Assembly (NCBI GenBank): GCA_943370175.1
Contig: CALRPU020000008.1
Coordinates: forward strand, 62,001-126,000
DNA from: Ideonella_A intermedia_A
GTDB taxonomy: Bacteria > Pseudomonadota > Gammaproteobacteria > Burkholderiales > Burkholderiaceae_C
Direction: 5' to 3'
DNA length: 64,000 nt
Made by a program: the position numbers and the translations under genes. The notes beneath the pieces were generated by a model. It worked only from the letters and a program-made list of their open reading frames with translations. It made no database searches and was not told the DNA's origin. Of the stretch, positions 1-7,200 are shown piece after piece (within the stretch, counting starts at the first letter, position 1; each line of letters begins with the position of its first letter).

Positions 1-1151
1 TCGGCGGCCTGGCGGCCGCGCTGGCGTTGACGCGCCAAGGCCTGTCGGTGACGGTGCTGGAGCAAGCGCAGCAGCTCGGCGAGATCGGCGCCGGCATTCA
101 GCTCGGCCCCAACGCCTTCGCCGCCTTCGACGCGCTGGGCGTCGGCGCACCGGCGCGGGCCCGCGCGGTCTACACCGACCGCATGGTCATGCACGACGCG
201 CTGGACGAGCGTCTGGTGGGGTGCATTCCCACCGGCGAAGCCTTCCGCCAGCGCTTCGGCAACCCCTACGCGGTGATCCACCGCGCCGACGTCCACCAGA
301 CGCTGCTCGACGCCGCCTTGGCGTCGGACCGCATCCAGGTGCGCACCGGCACCAGCGTGCAGCGCGTCGAACAGCACGCCGACGGCGTGGCCGTGCACGA
401 CAGCCAGGGCGGCGTGCACCGGGGTGTGGCGCTGATCGGTGCGGACGGCGTCAAGTCCGCCGTGCGCCGGCAGTTCGTGGGCGACGAGGCGCGGGTGTCG
501 AGCCACGTGGTGTACCGCGCCGTCGTCGACCAGGCCGACTTTCCTGCCGACCTGCGGTGGAACGCGGCCAGCATCTGGGTCGGCCCGAACTGCCACCTTG
601 TGCATTACCCACTGCGCGGCGGCGAGCAATACAACGTGGTGGTCACCTTCCACAGCCGCGAGCAGGAGGAATGGAGCGTGCGCGAAGGCAGCCGCGACGA
701 GGTGCAGCGCTACTTCGACGGCATCTGCCCACGCGCCCGCCAGCTGATCGACTTGCCCAAGGACTGGAAGCGCTGGGCCACCGCCGACCGCGACCCCATC
801 GGCCAATGGACCTTCGGTCGCGTCACCCTGCTGGGCGACGCCGCGCACGCCACGCTGCAGTACCTGGCGCAGGGCGCTTGCATGGCGCTGGAGGACGCGG
901 TGACGCTGGGCGAGGCGCTGCGTGTGCATGGCAACGACTTCGATCGCGCCTTCGACCACTACCAACGCTCGCGCATCGCCCGCACCGCGCGCATCGTGCT
1001 GTCGGCGCGCGAGATGGGGCGCATCTTCCACGCGAAGGGCGTCGATCGGCTGGTGCGCAACGACCTGTGGAAGGACCGCACGCCGGCGCACTTCTACGAC
1101 GCGATGGCGTGGCTATACGGGTGGCGTGCGGAGCGCTGTCTGAGCGATTGA
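1..1151 (+). CDS. FAD-dependent aromatic monooxygenase, 5' truncated by window edge (3-hydroxybenzoate 6-hydroxylase-like)
   Basis: A group A flavoprotein monooxygenase. These enzymes use NAD(P)H and O2 to hydroxylate an aromatic ring, and this sequence most resembles 3-hydroxybenzoate 6-hydroxylases, which make gentisate. The reading frame is open from base 3 with GGLAAALALTRQ, the second half of the FAD-binding Rossmann motif, so the start codon lies outside the window. The EQAQQLGEIGAGIQL stretch follows. The DG motif (GADGVKSAVRR) is near base 440 and the GD motif (LLGDAAHATLQYLAQGA) near 830; the latter binds the FAD ribityl/phosphate. Only a short N-terminal piece is missing. No gentisate dioxygenase is visible in the window, so the exact substrate is inferred; salicylate 1-hydroxylase is the main alternative. 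Confidence 0.85.
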   Translation, partial: GGLAAALALTRQGLSVTVLEQAQQLGEIGAGIQLGPNAFAAFDALGVGAPARARAVYTDRMVMHDALDERLVGCIPTGEAFRQRFGNPYAVIHRADVHQTLLDAALASDRIQVRTGTSVQRVEQHADGVAVHDSQGGVHRGVALIGADGVKSAVRRQFVGDEARVSSHVVYRAVVDQADFPADLRWNAASIWVGPNCHLVHYPLRGGEQYNVVVTFHSREQEEWSVREGSRDEVQRYFDGICPRARQLIDLPKDWKRWATADRDPIGQWTFGRVTLLGDAAHATLQYLAQGACMALEDAVTLGEALRVHGNDFDRAFDHYQRSRIARTARIVLSAREMGRIFHAKGVDRLVRNDLWKDRTPAHFYDAMAWLYGWRAERCLSD

Positions 1152-1365
1152 AGGCGGCCAGGGCAGCGAGTCGGACGTGGCCGCGGCTTCAAGTCGCCCA
1201 GCAGCCGCCGACTTGCCAATGCCCTTGCGGAGACCCTGTGCCGGGCCCACGCCCTGACCGGTGCGCACTGCTTCGGCCGGTGGGCATACAGAACAACGCC
1301 GAGCGGAAACCGAAGCGCACCCGCTGTGACCACTGCCTTCCCATGACGGGCGGCGAAGCGGTAGG
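1152..1365. other. Non-coding stretch upstream of the effector remnant
   Basis: No gene, RNA or clear promoter was recognised here. It lies between the monooxygenase stop and the first recognisable piece of the decayed effector copy. It may hold more of that copy in an unrecognisable state, since the intact copy extends about 1.7 kb upstream of the homologous point. Confidence 0.5.
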
Positions 1366-1510
1366 GTTTTTCTGGGGCCATCCGAACTTCGTGCCCAGCC
1401 AGTTTGACGGGACCTCGCCACTGCACGGCCTGGTCAGCCCGCTCAATGCGTCGAGCACCCAGCCCCCGTCGACGCCGAAACGGGTGCACCAGCAGGCGCG
1501 CCCTGAGCGG
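1366..1510 (+). pseudogene. Decayed 3' end of a C58-type effector gene (unit 1 of the array)
   Basis: The frame reads GFFWGHPNFVPSQFD followed by GTSPLHGLVSPLNASS. This matches the extreme C-terminus of the intact effector downstream (ESSPLHGLLSTFKASS) and, more weakly, the end of its first domain (AADSPLKALDGLL). No catalytic region, start codon or upstream domain remains, and the former stop has been lost by a frame shift: a TGA sits at the equivalent place but out of frame. The DNA continues colinearly into the same 21-base sequence and PIP box that follow the intact gene. This shows that it is the tail of an older tandem copy and not a chance match. Confidence 0.7.
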
Positions 1511-1531
1511 GCCGGCTTTCGCCGTGGCGCA
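1511..1531 (+). repeat. Direct repeat, copy 1 (unit boundary of the effector array)
   Basis: This 21-base sequence is identical to 3409-3429. Similarity continues in both directions: SPLHGL-coding DNA upstream, and a second TTCGC plus about 20 weaker-matching bases downstream. The repeat marks the 3' boundary of one effector unit and the promoter of the next. The period is 1898 bases. Confidence 0.85.
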
Positions 1532-1542
1532 AGCCCCTTCGC
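1518..1542 (+). promoter_or_regulatory. PIP box (TTCGC-N15-TTCGC) upstream of the effector gene
   Basis: TTCGC at 1518-1522 and TTCGC at 1538-1542 are separated by exactly 15 bases, and so also fit the hrpII form TTCG-N16-TTCG. These boxes are bound by HrpX in Xanthomonas and Acidovorax and by HrpB in Ralstonia, and they mark type III secretion genes. The expected -10 (YANNNT) 30-32 bases downstream is only approximate here (GACACT, 1573-1578). The effector ATG is 80 bases after the box. The second copy at 3416-3440 keeps both half-sites. Confidence 0.7.
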
Positions 1543-1622
1543 AGGCCCACCCGTCAGCGCGCCGCAGCGCAGGACACTGCCGATGACCCAACCCTGATCG
1601 AGACGCCACGGGCCACGCCACC

Positions 1623-3404
1623 ATGAACATACGCAATTCGCTCGCGTCGCACCCGTCCGGCGCGGGCGTGCAAGCGCCTCATGGGCAGGACGTGGCACCA
1701 GCCGGCGCGCCGCCGCCAAGCCCGTGGCGCGCCGCCGCCGACGCGCCGACGGGGCCGCTGGAGGGGCTGGCCGCGCGCGGTCTGCGGCCCGGGGCGGCGG
1801 GTGCGTCGTCCGAAGCAGGGCCCAGCCGCGTGGTGGTTCAGCGCACCAGTCTGCTGAACCTGGCCAAGGCGGCCTTACACGGTGACCCGAAGCCGAGCAC
1901 CAACACCTCCCGGCAGGCCAAGGAAGTTCTCGACAAGCGACTGATCAGCCCTTTCAGTCCGAACTGGCGGATCGCAGGCTATGCCGGGCGCGACCACCTC
2001 AACAGCATGATGCTGTCGACCGGCATCGGCGCCGTCTGGACGCACCTGCACCATGCCGACCCGGACATCCACCCTGACGCACGCCTCGACGCGCTCGGAT
2101 CCATGGAAGCCTCCGGCCATGCGCTGGTGTTCCAGAAGCAACTGCTGGCCCACCTCGAAGAAACGACCGACAAGGACCCCAGCACCCGGGTTCAAATGTC
2201 GTTGAGGTCCATCCCGGGGTTCGACGCGGTGGGACAGACGATGGCAAGCCGATCGACCGCTGACATCGCGCGGTCCATCGCGCAGCAGGACGGCCATGCC
2301 GCGGTGAGCGTGGTCATGACGCTGGAGCAAGCAGGCCGGGCGAAGCCGGAAGGCGCCAGCGGCATCCAGGTGCATCAGCTGATCACCTACAAGCGTCCGA
2401 ACCACGACAACGTGCGCGTGATGGACCCCAATCGCGGCGAGTTCGACGTGTCGACGAAGGACATGAAGGAATTCCTGCGCGCCAGCAGGGACACCGCATT
2501 CAACGATCAGACTGGACGAATCAGCACCTTCAGCTGGAACTTCACGGCGCTGGCGCCCGGGAAGTCGGCCGCCGATTCGCCATTGAAGGCGTTGGACGGC
2601 CTCCTGCGGGAGCGAGCCGACACCCAGCTGGCTCCCAGCGCCGAGCGGCTCGCGGAAAGCATGGCCTTCTTGAGCGCCCGGCAGACCGGAAAGTTCAAGC
2701 AGAGAAGCGAGATCGACGCGAAGTTTCCAGAAAGAACAGAGGCGATGTGCGCAGGTCTTTCAACGATCTGGCTGCATCTTCACAGTGCCGAGCCGCACAC
2801 GGACACTGGCACGCGGTTGCAGGCGCTGGGCTCGCAACTGGGCATGGAACATTCGGTGATCTATCAGAACGCCCTTTCCGCCGAATGGGCCGACAACAAT
2901 TTTGACAGGGCAGCCAAGATGATCGCCGTCCAGGAGCCCATGCTGACCCTGTATGGCGCAAGGACAGACCAGGTAGAGCGCTACACCCGATCAACCAAGG
3001 TGATGGCCGAAGGGATCGCTGCCCTCGCGGGGTATGCCATGGTTGGCTGGGTCGCCACGGTCAAGCAGCAGGACGACGCGACCGGCAAGCTGTCCCTCCG
3101 CAATGGTGCCCACCAGATGGTTTGTCACAAGCGTGCCGACGAGGGCGAGGTGACATTTTTCGATCCCAATCAAGGTGAGTTCAAATACCCCGTTGGCGAA
3201 ACCGAACGCTTCCTCAACGCACTGCGTGACGTTCCGCTTCCCGGCGTACCTGGCGAGTTGGTAGGACACGACTGGGAGTTCTTCAAAATCACGCCGGGCG
3301 AATCTGACGAGAGCTCGCCGCTTCACGGCCTGCTCAGCACGTTCAAGGCGTCGAGCCGTGCCTCTTCCAACGTCGCAGCGGGCTCGGGAGAGTCCCCGTC
3401 CTGA
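1623..3404 (+). CDS. Tandem-domain C58 (YopT/AvrPphB-like) cysteine peptidase, putative type III effector
   Basis: 593 aa with two homologous domains. Residues 1-90 are Ala/Pro/Ser/Gly-rich and unstructured, as in secreted effectors; there is no Sec signal. Domain 2 (about 350-575) has the C58 pattern: Cys376 in MCAGLSTIWLHL, His497 in GAHQM, Asp514 in FFDPNQGEF. Domain 1 (about 100-330) matches at each point (STGIGAVWTHL, VHQL at His251, MDPNRGEF at Asp268), but Ser132 replaces the nucleophile. Cys/Ser-to-His spacing is 121 versus 119 and His-to-Asp is 17 in both. The C58 family includes YopT, which cleaves prenylated Rho GTPases, and AvrPphB, which cleaves host kinases. I infer an active C-terminal peptidase and a dead N-terminal copy. 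The gene is visibly less G+C-rich than its neighbours and a PIP box precedes it. No secretion apparatus is in the window. Confidence 0.75.
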   Translation: MNIRNSLASHPSGAGVQAPHGQDVAPAGAPPPSPWRAAADAPTGPLEGLAARGLRPGAAGASSEAGPSRVVVQRTSLLNLAKAALHGDPKPSTNTSRQAKEVLDKRLISPFSPNWRIAGYAGRDHLNSMMLSTGIGAVWTHLHHADPDIHPDARLDALGSMEASGHALVFQKQLLAHLEETTDKDPSTRVQMSLRSIPGFDAVGQTMASRSTADIARSIAQQDGHAAVSVVMTLEQAGRAKPEGASGIQVHQLITYKRPNHDNVRVMDPNRGEFDVSTKDMKEFLRASRDTAFNDQTGRISTFSWNFTALAPGKSAADSPLKALDGLLRERADTQLAPSAERLAESMAFLSARQTGKFKQRSEIDAKFPERTEAMCAGLSTIWLHLHSAEPHTDTGTRLQALGSQLGMEHSVIYQNALSAEWADNNFDRAAKMIAVQEPMLTLYGARTDQVERYTRSTKVMAEGIAALAGYAMVGWVATVKQQDDATGKLSLRNGAHQMVCHKRADEGEVTFFDPNQGEFKYPVGETERFLNALRDVPLPGVPGELVGHDWEFFKITPGESDESSPLHGLLSTFKASSRASSNVAAGSGESPS

Positions 3405-3767
3405 CCGCGCCGGCTTTCGCCGTGGCGCACGCGTCTTCGCGCCCCCAGCCGGTAGCGTGCCGGCACCATGGACGTACGCAATCCACAGCGGCAGGGTACT
3501 CGCCAGCGCGCGCTCGCGCAGGGCAGGGTGCAAGCTCGCCTCGGTCACGACGTCCACACGGCGCCCCAGCAACTCCTGTGCGTCCAGCAAAAGCCCGCCC
3601 AGCGCGAGTGCGCTCGTCCCCGGAGCCAGGGCCACCAGCAAGTCCACGTCACTGTCGTTGCCGCTGTCGTCCCGGCTCATCGAGCCGAAGACCCGAACCG
3701 CCGTGACGCCTCGACGGCGCGCGATGGCCAACAGTTCGGCACGGTGAGATTCGGTCAGCGAGTGCAT
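2991..3767 (-). CDS. MNT-type nucleotidyltransferase (MntA antitoxin-like), 3' end replaced by array sequence
   Basis: From ATG 3767 the protein reads MHSLTESHRAELLAIARRRG, then VRVFGSMSRDDSGNDSDVDL. This is the minimal nucleotidyltransferase signature GS-x10-DxD. In MntA antitoxins this domain AMPylates a HEPN toxin. The recognisable domain covers about 95 residues and ends around ERALASTLPLW (near 3484). The frame then stays open to 2991, antisense to the effector gene, giving 258 residues of which the last 160 are probably meaningless. The native stop seems to have been lost at the junction with the effector array. No HEPN toxin gene is adjacent, so this is either an orphan or a remnant. 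The start codon lies in a strong hairpin. Confidence 0.5.
   Translation of the reverse strand: MHSLTESHRAELLAIARRRGVTAVRVFGSMSRDDSGNDSDVDLLVALAPGTSALALGGLLLDAQELLGRRVDVVTEASLHPALRERALASTLPLWIAYVHGAGTLPAGGAKTRAPRRKPARSGRGLSRARCDVGRGTARRLERAEQAVKRRALVRFARRDFEELPVVSYQLARYAGKRNVTQCVEEAFGFANGVFELTLIGIEKCHLALVGTLVTNHLVGTIAEGQLAGRVVLLLDRGDPANHGIPREGSDPFGHHLG
3409..3429 (+). repeat. Direct repeat, copy 2
   Basis: Identical over 21 bases to 1511-1531. It begins 5 bases after the effector stop codon. Together with copy 1 it delimits one 1.9-kb effector unit. Confidence 0.85.
3416..3440 (+). promoter_or_regulatory. Second PIP box (TTCGC-N15-TTCGC)
   Basis: TTCGC at 3416-3420 and at 3436-3440 with a 15-base spacer. 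Both half-sites are preserved although the spacer and flanks have diverged from copy 1. It now faces only the stub of a third effector unit, starting at 3468 and lost after about six codons. It would therefore transcribe the antisense strand of the nucleotidyltransferase gene. Confidence 0.6.
3468..3486 (+). pseudogene. Stub of a third effector unit (first codons only)
   Basis: ATGGACGTACGCAAT encodes MDVRN and matches the start of the intact effector (ATGAACATACGCAAT, MNIRN). Fourteen of the first 18 bases are the same, and the bases just before the ATG are similar. The leader between PIP box and ATG is 27 bases here against 80 in the intact unit, so about 53 bases are missing. Homology stops near 3484, where the reverse-strand nucleotidyltransferase gene begins to be recognisable. 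This is the breakpoint of the array. Confidence 0.55.
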
Positions 3768-3791
3768 GGGCTGGCGTGTCGCCAGCCCATG
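3765..3791. repeat. Perfect 12-bp inverted repeat over the nucleotidyltransferase start codon
   Basis: CATGGGCTGGCG (3765-3776), loop TGT, CGCCAGCCCATG (3780-3791). On the minus-strand transcript the ATG of the MNT gene lies in the descending arm, which would hide the start codon. There is no T-run, so a rho-independent terminator is unlikely. A 16-bp GC palindrome, GCTCGGGCGCCCGAGC, lies close by at 3808-3823. Confidence 0.7.
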
Positions 3792-4055
3792 ATGAAGCCT
3801 CACGCGGGCTCGGGCGCCCGAGCGGCGAAGATTCCACGCAGACCCATGTGCCGGACGTGCCGGTGTCGACGACCCGACTGAACCCTGTTGCATTGGCTTC
3901 GCATCGCCTTCCAAGCGGGTGGGGAGCAGCGCCCACACGAACCGCCCCACGATTTGTCTCGCCCATCGCGGGGGCAGCAACGAGGGACACGCCAATGTCT
4001 GCCGTCGCAGTTGTTGACTGCCCCAACGGCGTGGGGCGTCGTGACACAACCGTCC

Positions 4056-4143
4056 TGGCGGAAGCGGTGAGATTCGAACTCACGGACGGTTGCCCGTCGC
4101 CGGTTTTCAAGACCGGTGCAATCGACCACTCTGCCACGCTTCC
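4056..4143 (-). tRNA. tRNA-Ser(UGA)
   Basis: The reverse strand folds as a class II tRNA. The acceptor stem GGAAGCG (4143-4137) pairs with CGCTTCC (4066-4060), followed by discriminator G and an encoded CCA (4058-4056). The anticodon loop CTTGAAA gives anticodon UGA (4109-4107). A long variable arm and a T-loop GTTCGAATC are present. The accessory effector island lies on its 3' side, the usual side for integrated elements. Confidence 0.97.
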
Positions 4144-4154
4144 AGTGGTTGCGA

Positions 4155-4160
4155 ATTGTA
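4155..4160 (-). promoter_or_regulatory. -10 box of tRNA-Ser
   Basis: TACAAT on the minus strand, 11 bases before the mature 5' end, in a locally A+T-rich stretch. No convincing -35 was identified. Confidence 0.5.
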
Positions 4161-4188
4161 GGCCGACTGGGTGCGTGCCCTCCCGGCA

Positions 4189-5013
4189 TCAGGACCCGGG
4201 CACCTGGGCCTGCGGGCAGCTCACCTGCACCAGTTCGCGCCGCCCACCGTCGATGCGCATCGCGCTCAGGCAGCCGCCCCAAACGCAGCCGGTGTCCAGG
4301 GCGATCAGGTCGGGGCGGTTGATCAGGCCCAAGGTGGACCAGTGCCCGAAGGCGATGGGCTGGCCGCGGGTCTGGCGCGCGGGGTGCTCGAACCAGGGCA
4401 GCAGGCCGGGCGGGGCGGCGCCGGCGCCTTCCTTGGTGGCGAAGTCCAGGCGGCCGCTGGCGTCGACGAAGCGGATGCGGGTCAGCACGTTGACGGTGAA
4501 GCGCAGTCGGTCGTGGCCGCGCAGGTCCTCGGACCAGCGCGAGGGCTCGTTGCCGTACATCACCTGAAGGAAGGGCTCGAGCTCGCGGCCTCGCAGGTGG
4601 GTTTGTACCTCGGCGGCGAGTTGCAGCGCCTGGTCGGTGGTCCAGGCGGGGGCCACGCCGGCGTGCACCATCAACCAGCCGTGCGCCTGCGCGGCCAGCG
4701 GGCGCTGGCGCAGCCAGTCGATCCAGGCGCTGCGGTCGGGGGCGGTCAGGAGGGCGTCCAGCGTGTCGCTGCGGTGGGCGCGGCGCACGCCATGGGCCAC
4801 CGCGAGCAGGTGCAGGTCGTGGTTGCCGAGCAGGCAGGTGGCGGCGTTGCCGAGGGCGCGCAGCCGGCGCAAGGTGGCCAGGCTGTCCGGCCCACGGTTG
4901 ACAAGGTCGCCCAACAGCCACAGGTGGTCGCGCGACGGCGAAAAGCCGATCTCGTCGAGCAGGCGCCCCAGCGCCTCGTCACAGCCTTGCACGTCGCCGA
5001 TCAGGTGGTCCAT
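4189..5013 (-). CDS. apaH: Symmetrical bis(5'-nucleosyl)-tetraphosphatase ApaH
   Basis: Hydrolyses Ap4A to two ADP; this clears the stress alarmone and acts as a decapping activity on Np4-capped RNA in enterobacteria. The 274-residue length is normal. Metallophosphatase motifs are in order: GDVQGC (6-11), GDLVNRGPDS (about 35), GNHD (about 63), then MVHAG, and GHWS near the C-terminus. The stop lies 45 bases before the tRNA-Ser 5' end, so the genes are codirectional. It is divergent from the CNNM gene with 57 bases between start codons. Confidence 0.96.
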   Translation of the reverse strand: MDHLIGDVQGCDEALGRLLDEIGFSPSRDHLWLLGDLVNRGPDSLATLRRLRALGNAATCLLGNHDLHLLAVAHGVRRAHRSDTLDALLTAPDRSAWIDWLRQRPLAAQAHGWLMVHAGVAPAWTTDQALQLAAEVQTHLRGRELEPFLQVMYGNEPSRWSEDLRGHDRLRFTVNVLTRIRFVDASGRLDFATKEGAGAAPPGLLPWFEHPARQTRGQPIAFGHWSTLGLINRPDLIALDTGCVWGGCLSAMRIDGGRRELVQVSCPQAQVPGS

Positions 5014-5070
5014 GGGGCGATTCTGCTACCCTCGCCCGTTCGATTGGCTAGAGGCCCTGGCGCCCGTGGC

Positions 5071-6393
5071 ATGGACGTTGCCCTTCTGATTTTCCTGATC
5101 CTGTTGAACGCGCTGTTCGCCATGTCCGAGATGGCGCTGACCGCCAGCCGCAAGGCCCGGTTGCAGGTGATGGTGGAAACTGGCGACGCCGGCGCCCGCA
5201 CGGCCATGGACCTGCACGACGACCCGACCAAGTTCTTGTCGGTCGTTCAAATCGGCATCACCTCCATCGGCGTGCTCAACGGCATCGTGGGCGACGCCGC
5301 GTTCTCCGCCCCGTTCGCCGCCTGGCTGGAAGCCACTTTCCGCATCAGCAGCGGCGCGGCGAACATCAGCGCCACCGCGATGGTGGTGATCGTGATCACC
5401 TTCCTGACGATCATCTTCGGCGAATTGGTGCCCAAGCGCCTGGGCCAGATGTACCCGGAGAGCGTGGCCCGCCTTGTGGCTCAGCCGATGGAATGGCTGT
5501 CCATCCTGACACGGCCCTTCGTCAAGTTGCTGTCCTTTTGCACCGAAGGCACGCTGGCGCTGCTGGGCATCAAGGGCGGCCCCACGCGCAGCGTGACGGA
5601 GGAAGAGATTGCCGCGCAGCTGGAAGAGGGCCTGGACGCCGGCGTCATCGAGGCGCAGGAGCACCAGATGGTGCGCAACGTGTTTCGACTGGACGATCGG
5701 CAGGTGGGCTCGATGATGATTCCCCGCGCGGAAATCGTGTGGCTGGACGCGAACGAGCCGCCGGAAGACATGCTGAAGGTCATCGGCAACGACGAGCACT
5801 CGCGCTACCCGGTGTGCCGCGGCGGCCTGGGCGATGTGTTGGGCGTGGTGTCGGCGCAGAGCCTGCTGCGCCAGGTCATGCAGGGCCGGTCGCTGTCGCT
5901 GACCGACGACCTGGAGGCCGCGGTCTACGTGCCCGAAACCCTGTCGGGCATGGAACTGCTGGACCAGTTCCGCGCGTCCAGCGCCCAGCTGGTGTTCGTG
6001 GTGGACGAGTACGGCGAAGTGCAGGGGATGATCACCGTGCGCGATGTGCTGGAGGCCATCACCGGCGAATTCACCACGCCGTCCGACGAAGACGCCTGGG
6101 CGGTCAAGCGCCAGGACGGCAGCTGGCTGTTCGACGGCCTGATCCCGGTGCCCGAGCTCAAGGACCGCCTGGAGCTGAAGGAGCTGCCGGAAGAAGACCG
6201 CGGCCGCTACAACACCCTCGCCGGCATGATCATGCTGCTGTTGGGCCGCCTGCCGGGCGTGACCGACGCCGTCGACTGGGAGGGCTGGCGCTTCGAGGTC
6301 GTCGACATGGACGGCAAGCGCATCGACAAGGTGCTGGTCACCAGCCTGCAAGAATCCGAATCCCCCACCCCTTTGCCTGGAAGCCCTGCATGA
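5071..6393 (+). CDS. CNNM/CorC-type transporter (DUF21 + two CBS + CorC_HlyC domain)
   Basis: 440 aa inner-membrane protein of the hemolysin-C/CorC/MpfA class, linked to Mg2+/Co2+ efflux. An N-terminal DUF21 membrane domain (1 to about 190) has hydrophobic segments and the conserved IFGELVPKRLG. A CBS pair (about 205-335) contains MIPRAEIVWL and FVVDEYGEVQGMITVRDVLEAITG. The C-terminal CorC domain (about 350-430) is probably regulatory. The frame is open far upstream, but the ATG at 5071 starts a canonical DUF21 helix and the upstream frame is antisense to apaH. The last bases overlap sapC (ATGA). Confidence 0.92.
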   Translation: MDVALLIFLILLNALFAMSEMALTASRKARLQVMVETGDAGARTAMDLHDDPTKFLSVVQIGITSIGVLNGIVGDAAFSAPFAAWLEATFRISSGAANISATAMVVIVITFLTIIFGELVPKRLGQMYPESVARLVAQPMEWLSILTRPFVKLLSFCTEGTLALLGIKGGPTRSVTEEEIAAQLEEGLDAGVIEAQEHQMVRNVFRLDDRQVGSMMIPRAEIVWLDANEPPEDMLKVIGNDEHSRYPVCRGGLGDVLGVVSAQSLLRQVMQGRSLSLTDDLEAAVYVPETLSGMELLDQFRASSAQLVFVVDEYGEVQGMITVRDVLEAITGEFTTPSDEDAWAVKRQDGSWLFDGLIPVPELKDRLELKELPEEDRGRYNTLAGMIMLLLGRLPGVTDAVDWEGWRFEVVDMDGKRIDKVLVTSLQESESPTPLPGSPA

Positions 6394-7136
6394 CCCAACC
6401 CCGCCCGCTGTACCTTGAGCCCGTGCAGCTCAACGCCCAGCTGCACCGTCACAAGAAGATCACCGCGCTGACCGATTTTTCGCTGTTGGCGCACACCAAC
6501 GCGGTGTACTTGAACGTCGTGGAGTTTCCGCATGCGGCCTTGGAGTTTCCGATCATCTTCCTGCCGCCGGGCACCGCCAACCCCAGCGTGACGCCGGTGG
6601 TGATGCTGGGCTTGGTGGCCGACGAGAACCTGTACGTGGACGGCACGCGCTGGACGGCGAACTACCTGCCGGCCTACTTCCGCCGCATGCCCTACCTGAC
6701 CGCGCCGATTCCGGGCACCGACCAGATCGGCATCTACATCGACGCCCAGTGGCCGGCGCTCAGCGACACCGAGGGCGACCCGCTGTTCACCGACACCGGC
6801 GAGCGCGCGCCAGTGCTGGAGAACGCGATCAGCTTCATGCAGGCCTTCAACGTGGAGTCGAACCGCACCACGCAGGTCTGCGACCGCCTGAACGAGCTGG
6901 GCCTCTTCGCCGGCATGAAGGTCGATGCGACGCTGCCCGATGGCAGCGCCTTCACGGTCGACGGCTTCCTGACCATCGACGAAAACAAGCTGGCCGAGCT
7001 GCCGGATTCGGTGGTGGTTGAGCTGCACCGCAACGGCGTGCTGGGCGTGATCCACTCGCACCTGCTGTCGCTGCGCCATGTGCAGCGGCTGGTCCAGCTG
7101 CGGGGCCAGCGCATGGCCCAGGCCCCGGCGGCGTGA
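6390..7136 (+). CDS. SapC family protein
   Basis: 248 aa, MTQPRPLYLEPVQLNAQLHRHKKI onward. SapC-family proteins were named from a Campylobacter S-layer transport gene, but most proteobacterial members have no known function. The sequence contains the family's ADENLYVDGTRW and FNVESNRTTQVCDRL-type stretches. No signal peptide or membrane helix is evident. The start codon overlaps the preceding stop as ATGA, so translation is probably coupled to the CNNM gene. That linkage is the only functional hint. Confidence 0.85.
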   Translation: MTQPRPLYLEPVQLNAQLHRHKKITALTDFSLLAHTNAVYLNVVEFPHAALEFPIIFLPPGTANPSVTPVVMLGLVADENLYVDGTRWTANYLPAYFRRMPYLTAPIPGTDQIGIYIDAQWPALSDTEGDPLFTDTGERAPVLENAISFMQAFNVESNRTTQVCDRLNELGLFAGMKVDATLPDGSAFTVDGFLTIDENKLAELPDSVVVELHRNGVLGVIHSHLLSLRHVQRLVQLRGQRMAQAPAA

Positions 7137-7200
7137 GCGCCCGCGGCGGACGGCTGTTGGTGTGTTGGCTGGGGCGCTTGGCTGAGCGCGGAGCGCCGGC

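Noticed and set aside
1345..1360. Possible second attachment site: GGCGAAGCGGT resembling the tRNA-Ser 3' end (GGCGGAAGCGGT)
   Set aside because: Only 11 bases with an indel in a G+C-rich background; no integrase. Not distinguishable from chance.
1573..1578. hrp-type -10 box for the effector promoter
   Set aside because: GACACT is at the right distance (30 bases) from the PIP box but fails the first position of YANNNT, so it is not listed as a separate feature.
5026..6351. Long minus-strand open frame opposite the CNNM gene
   Set aside because: His/Gln/Val-rich antisense shadow of a high-G+C gene; no domain, and the plus-strand protein is clearly real.
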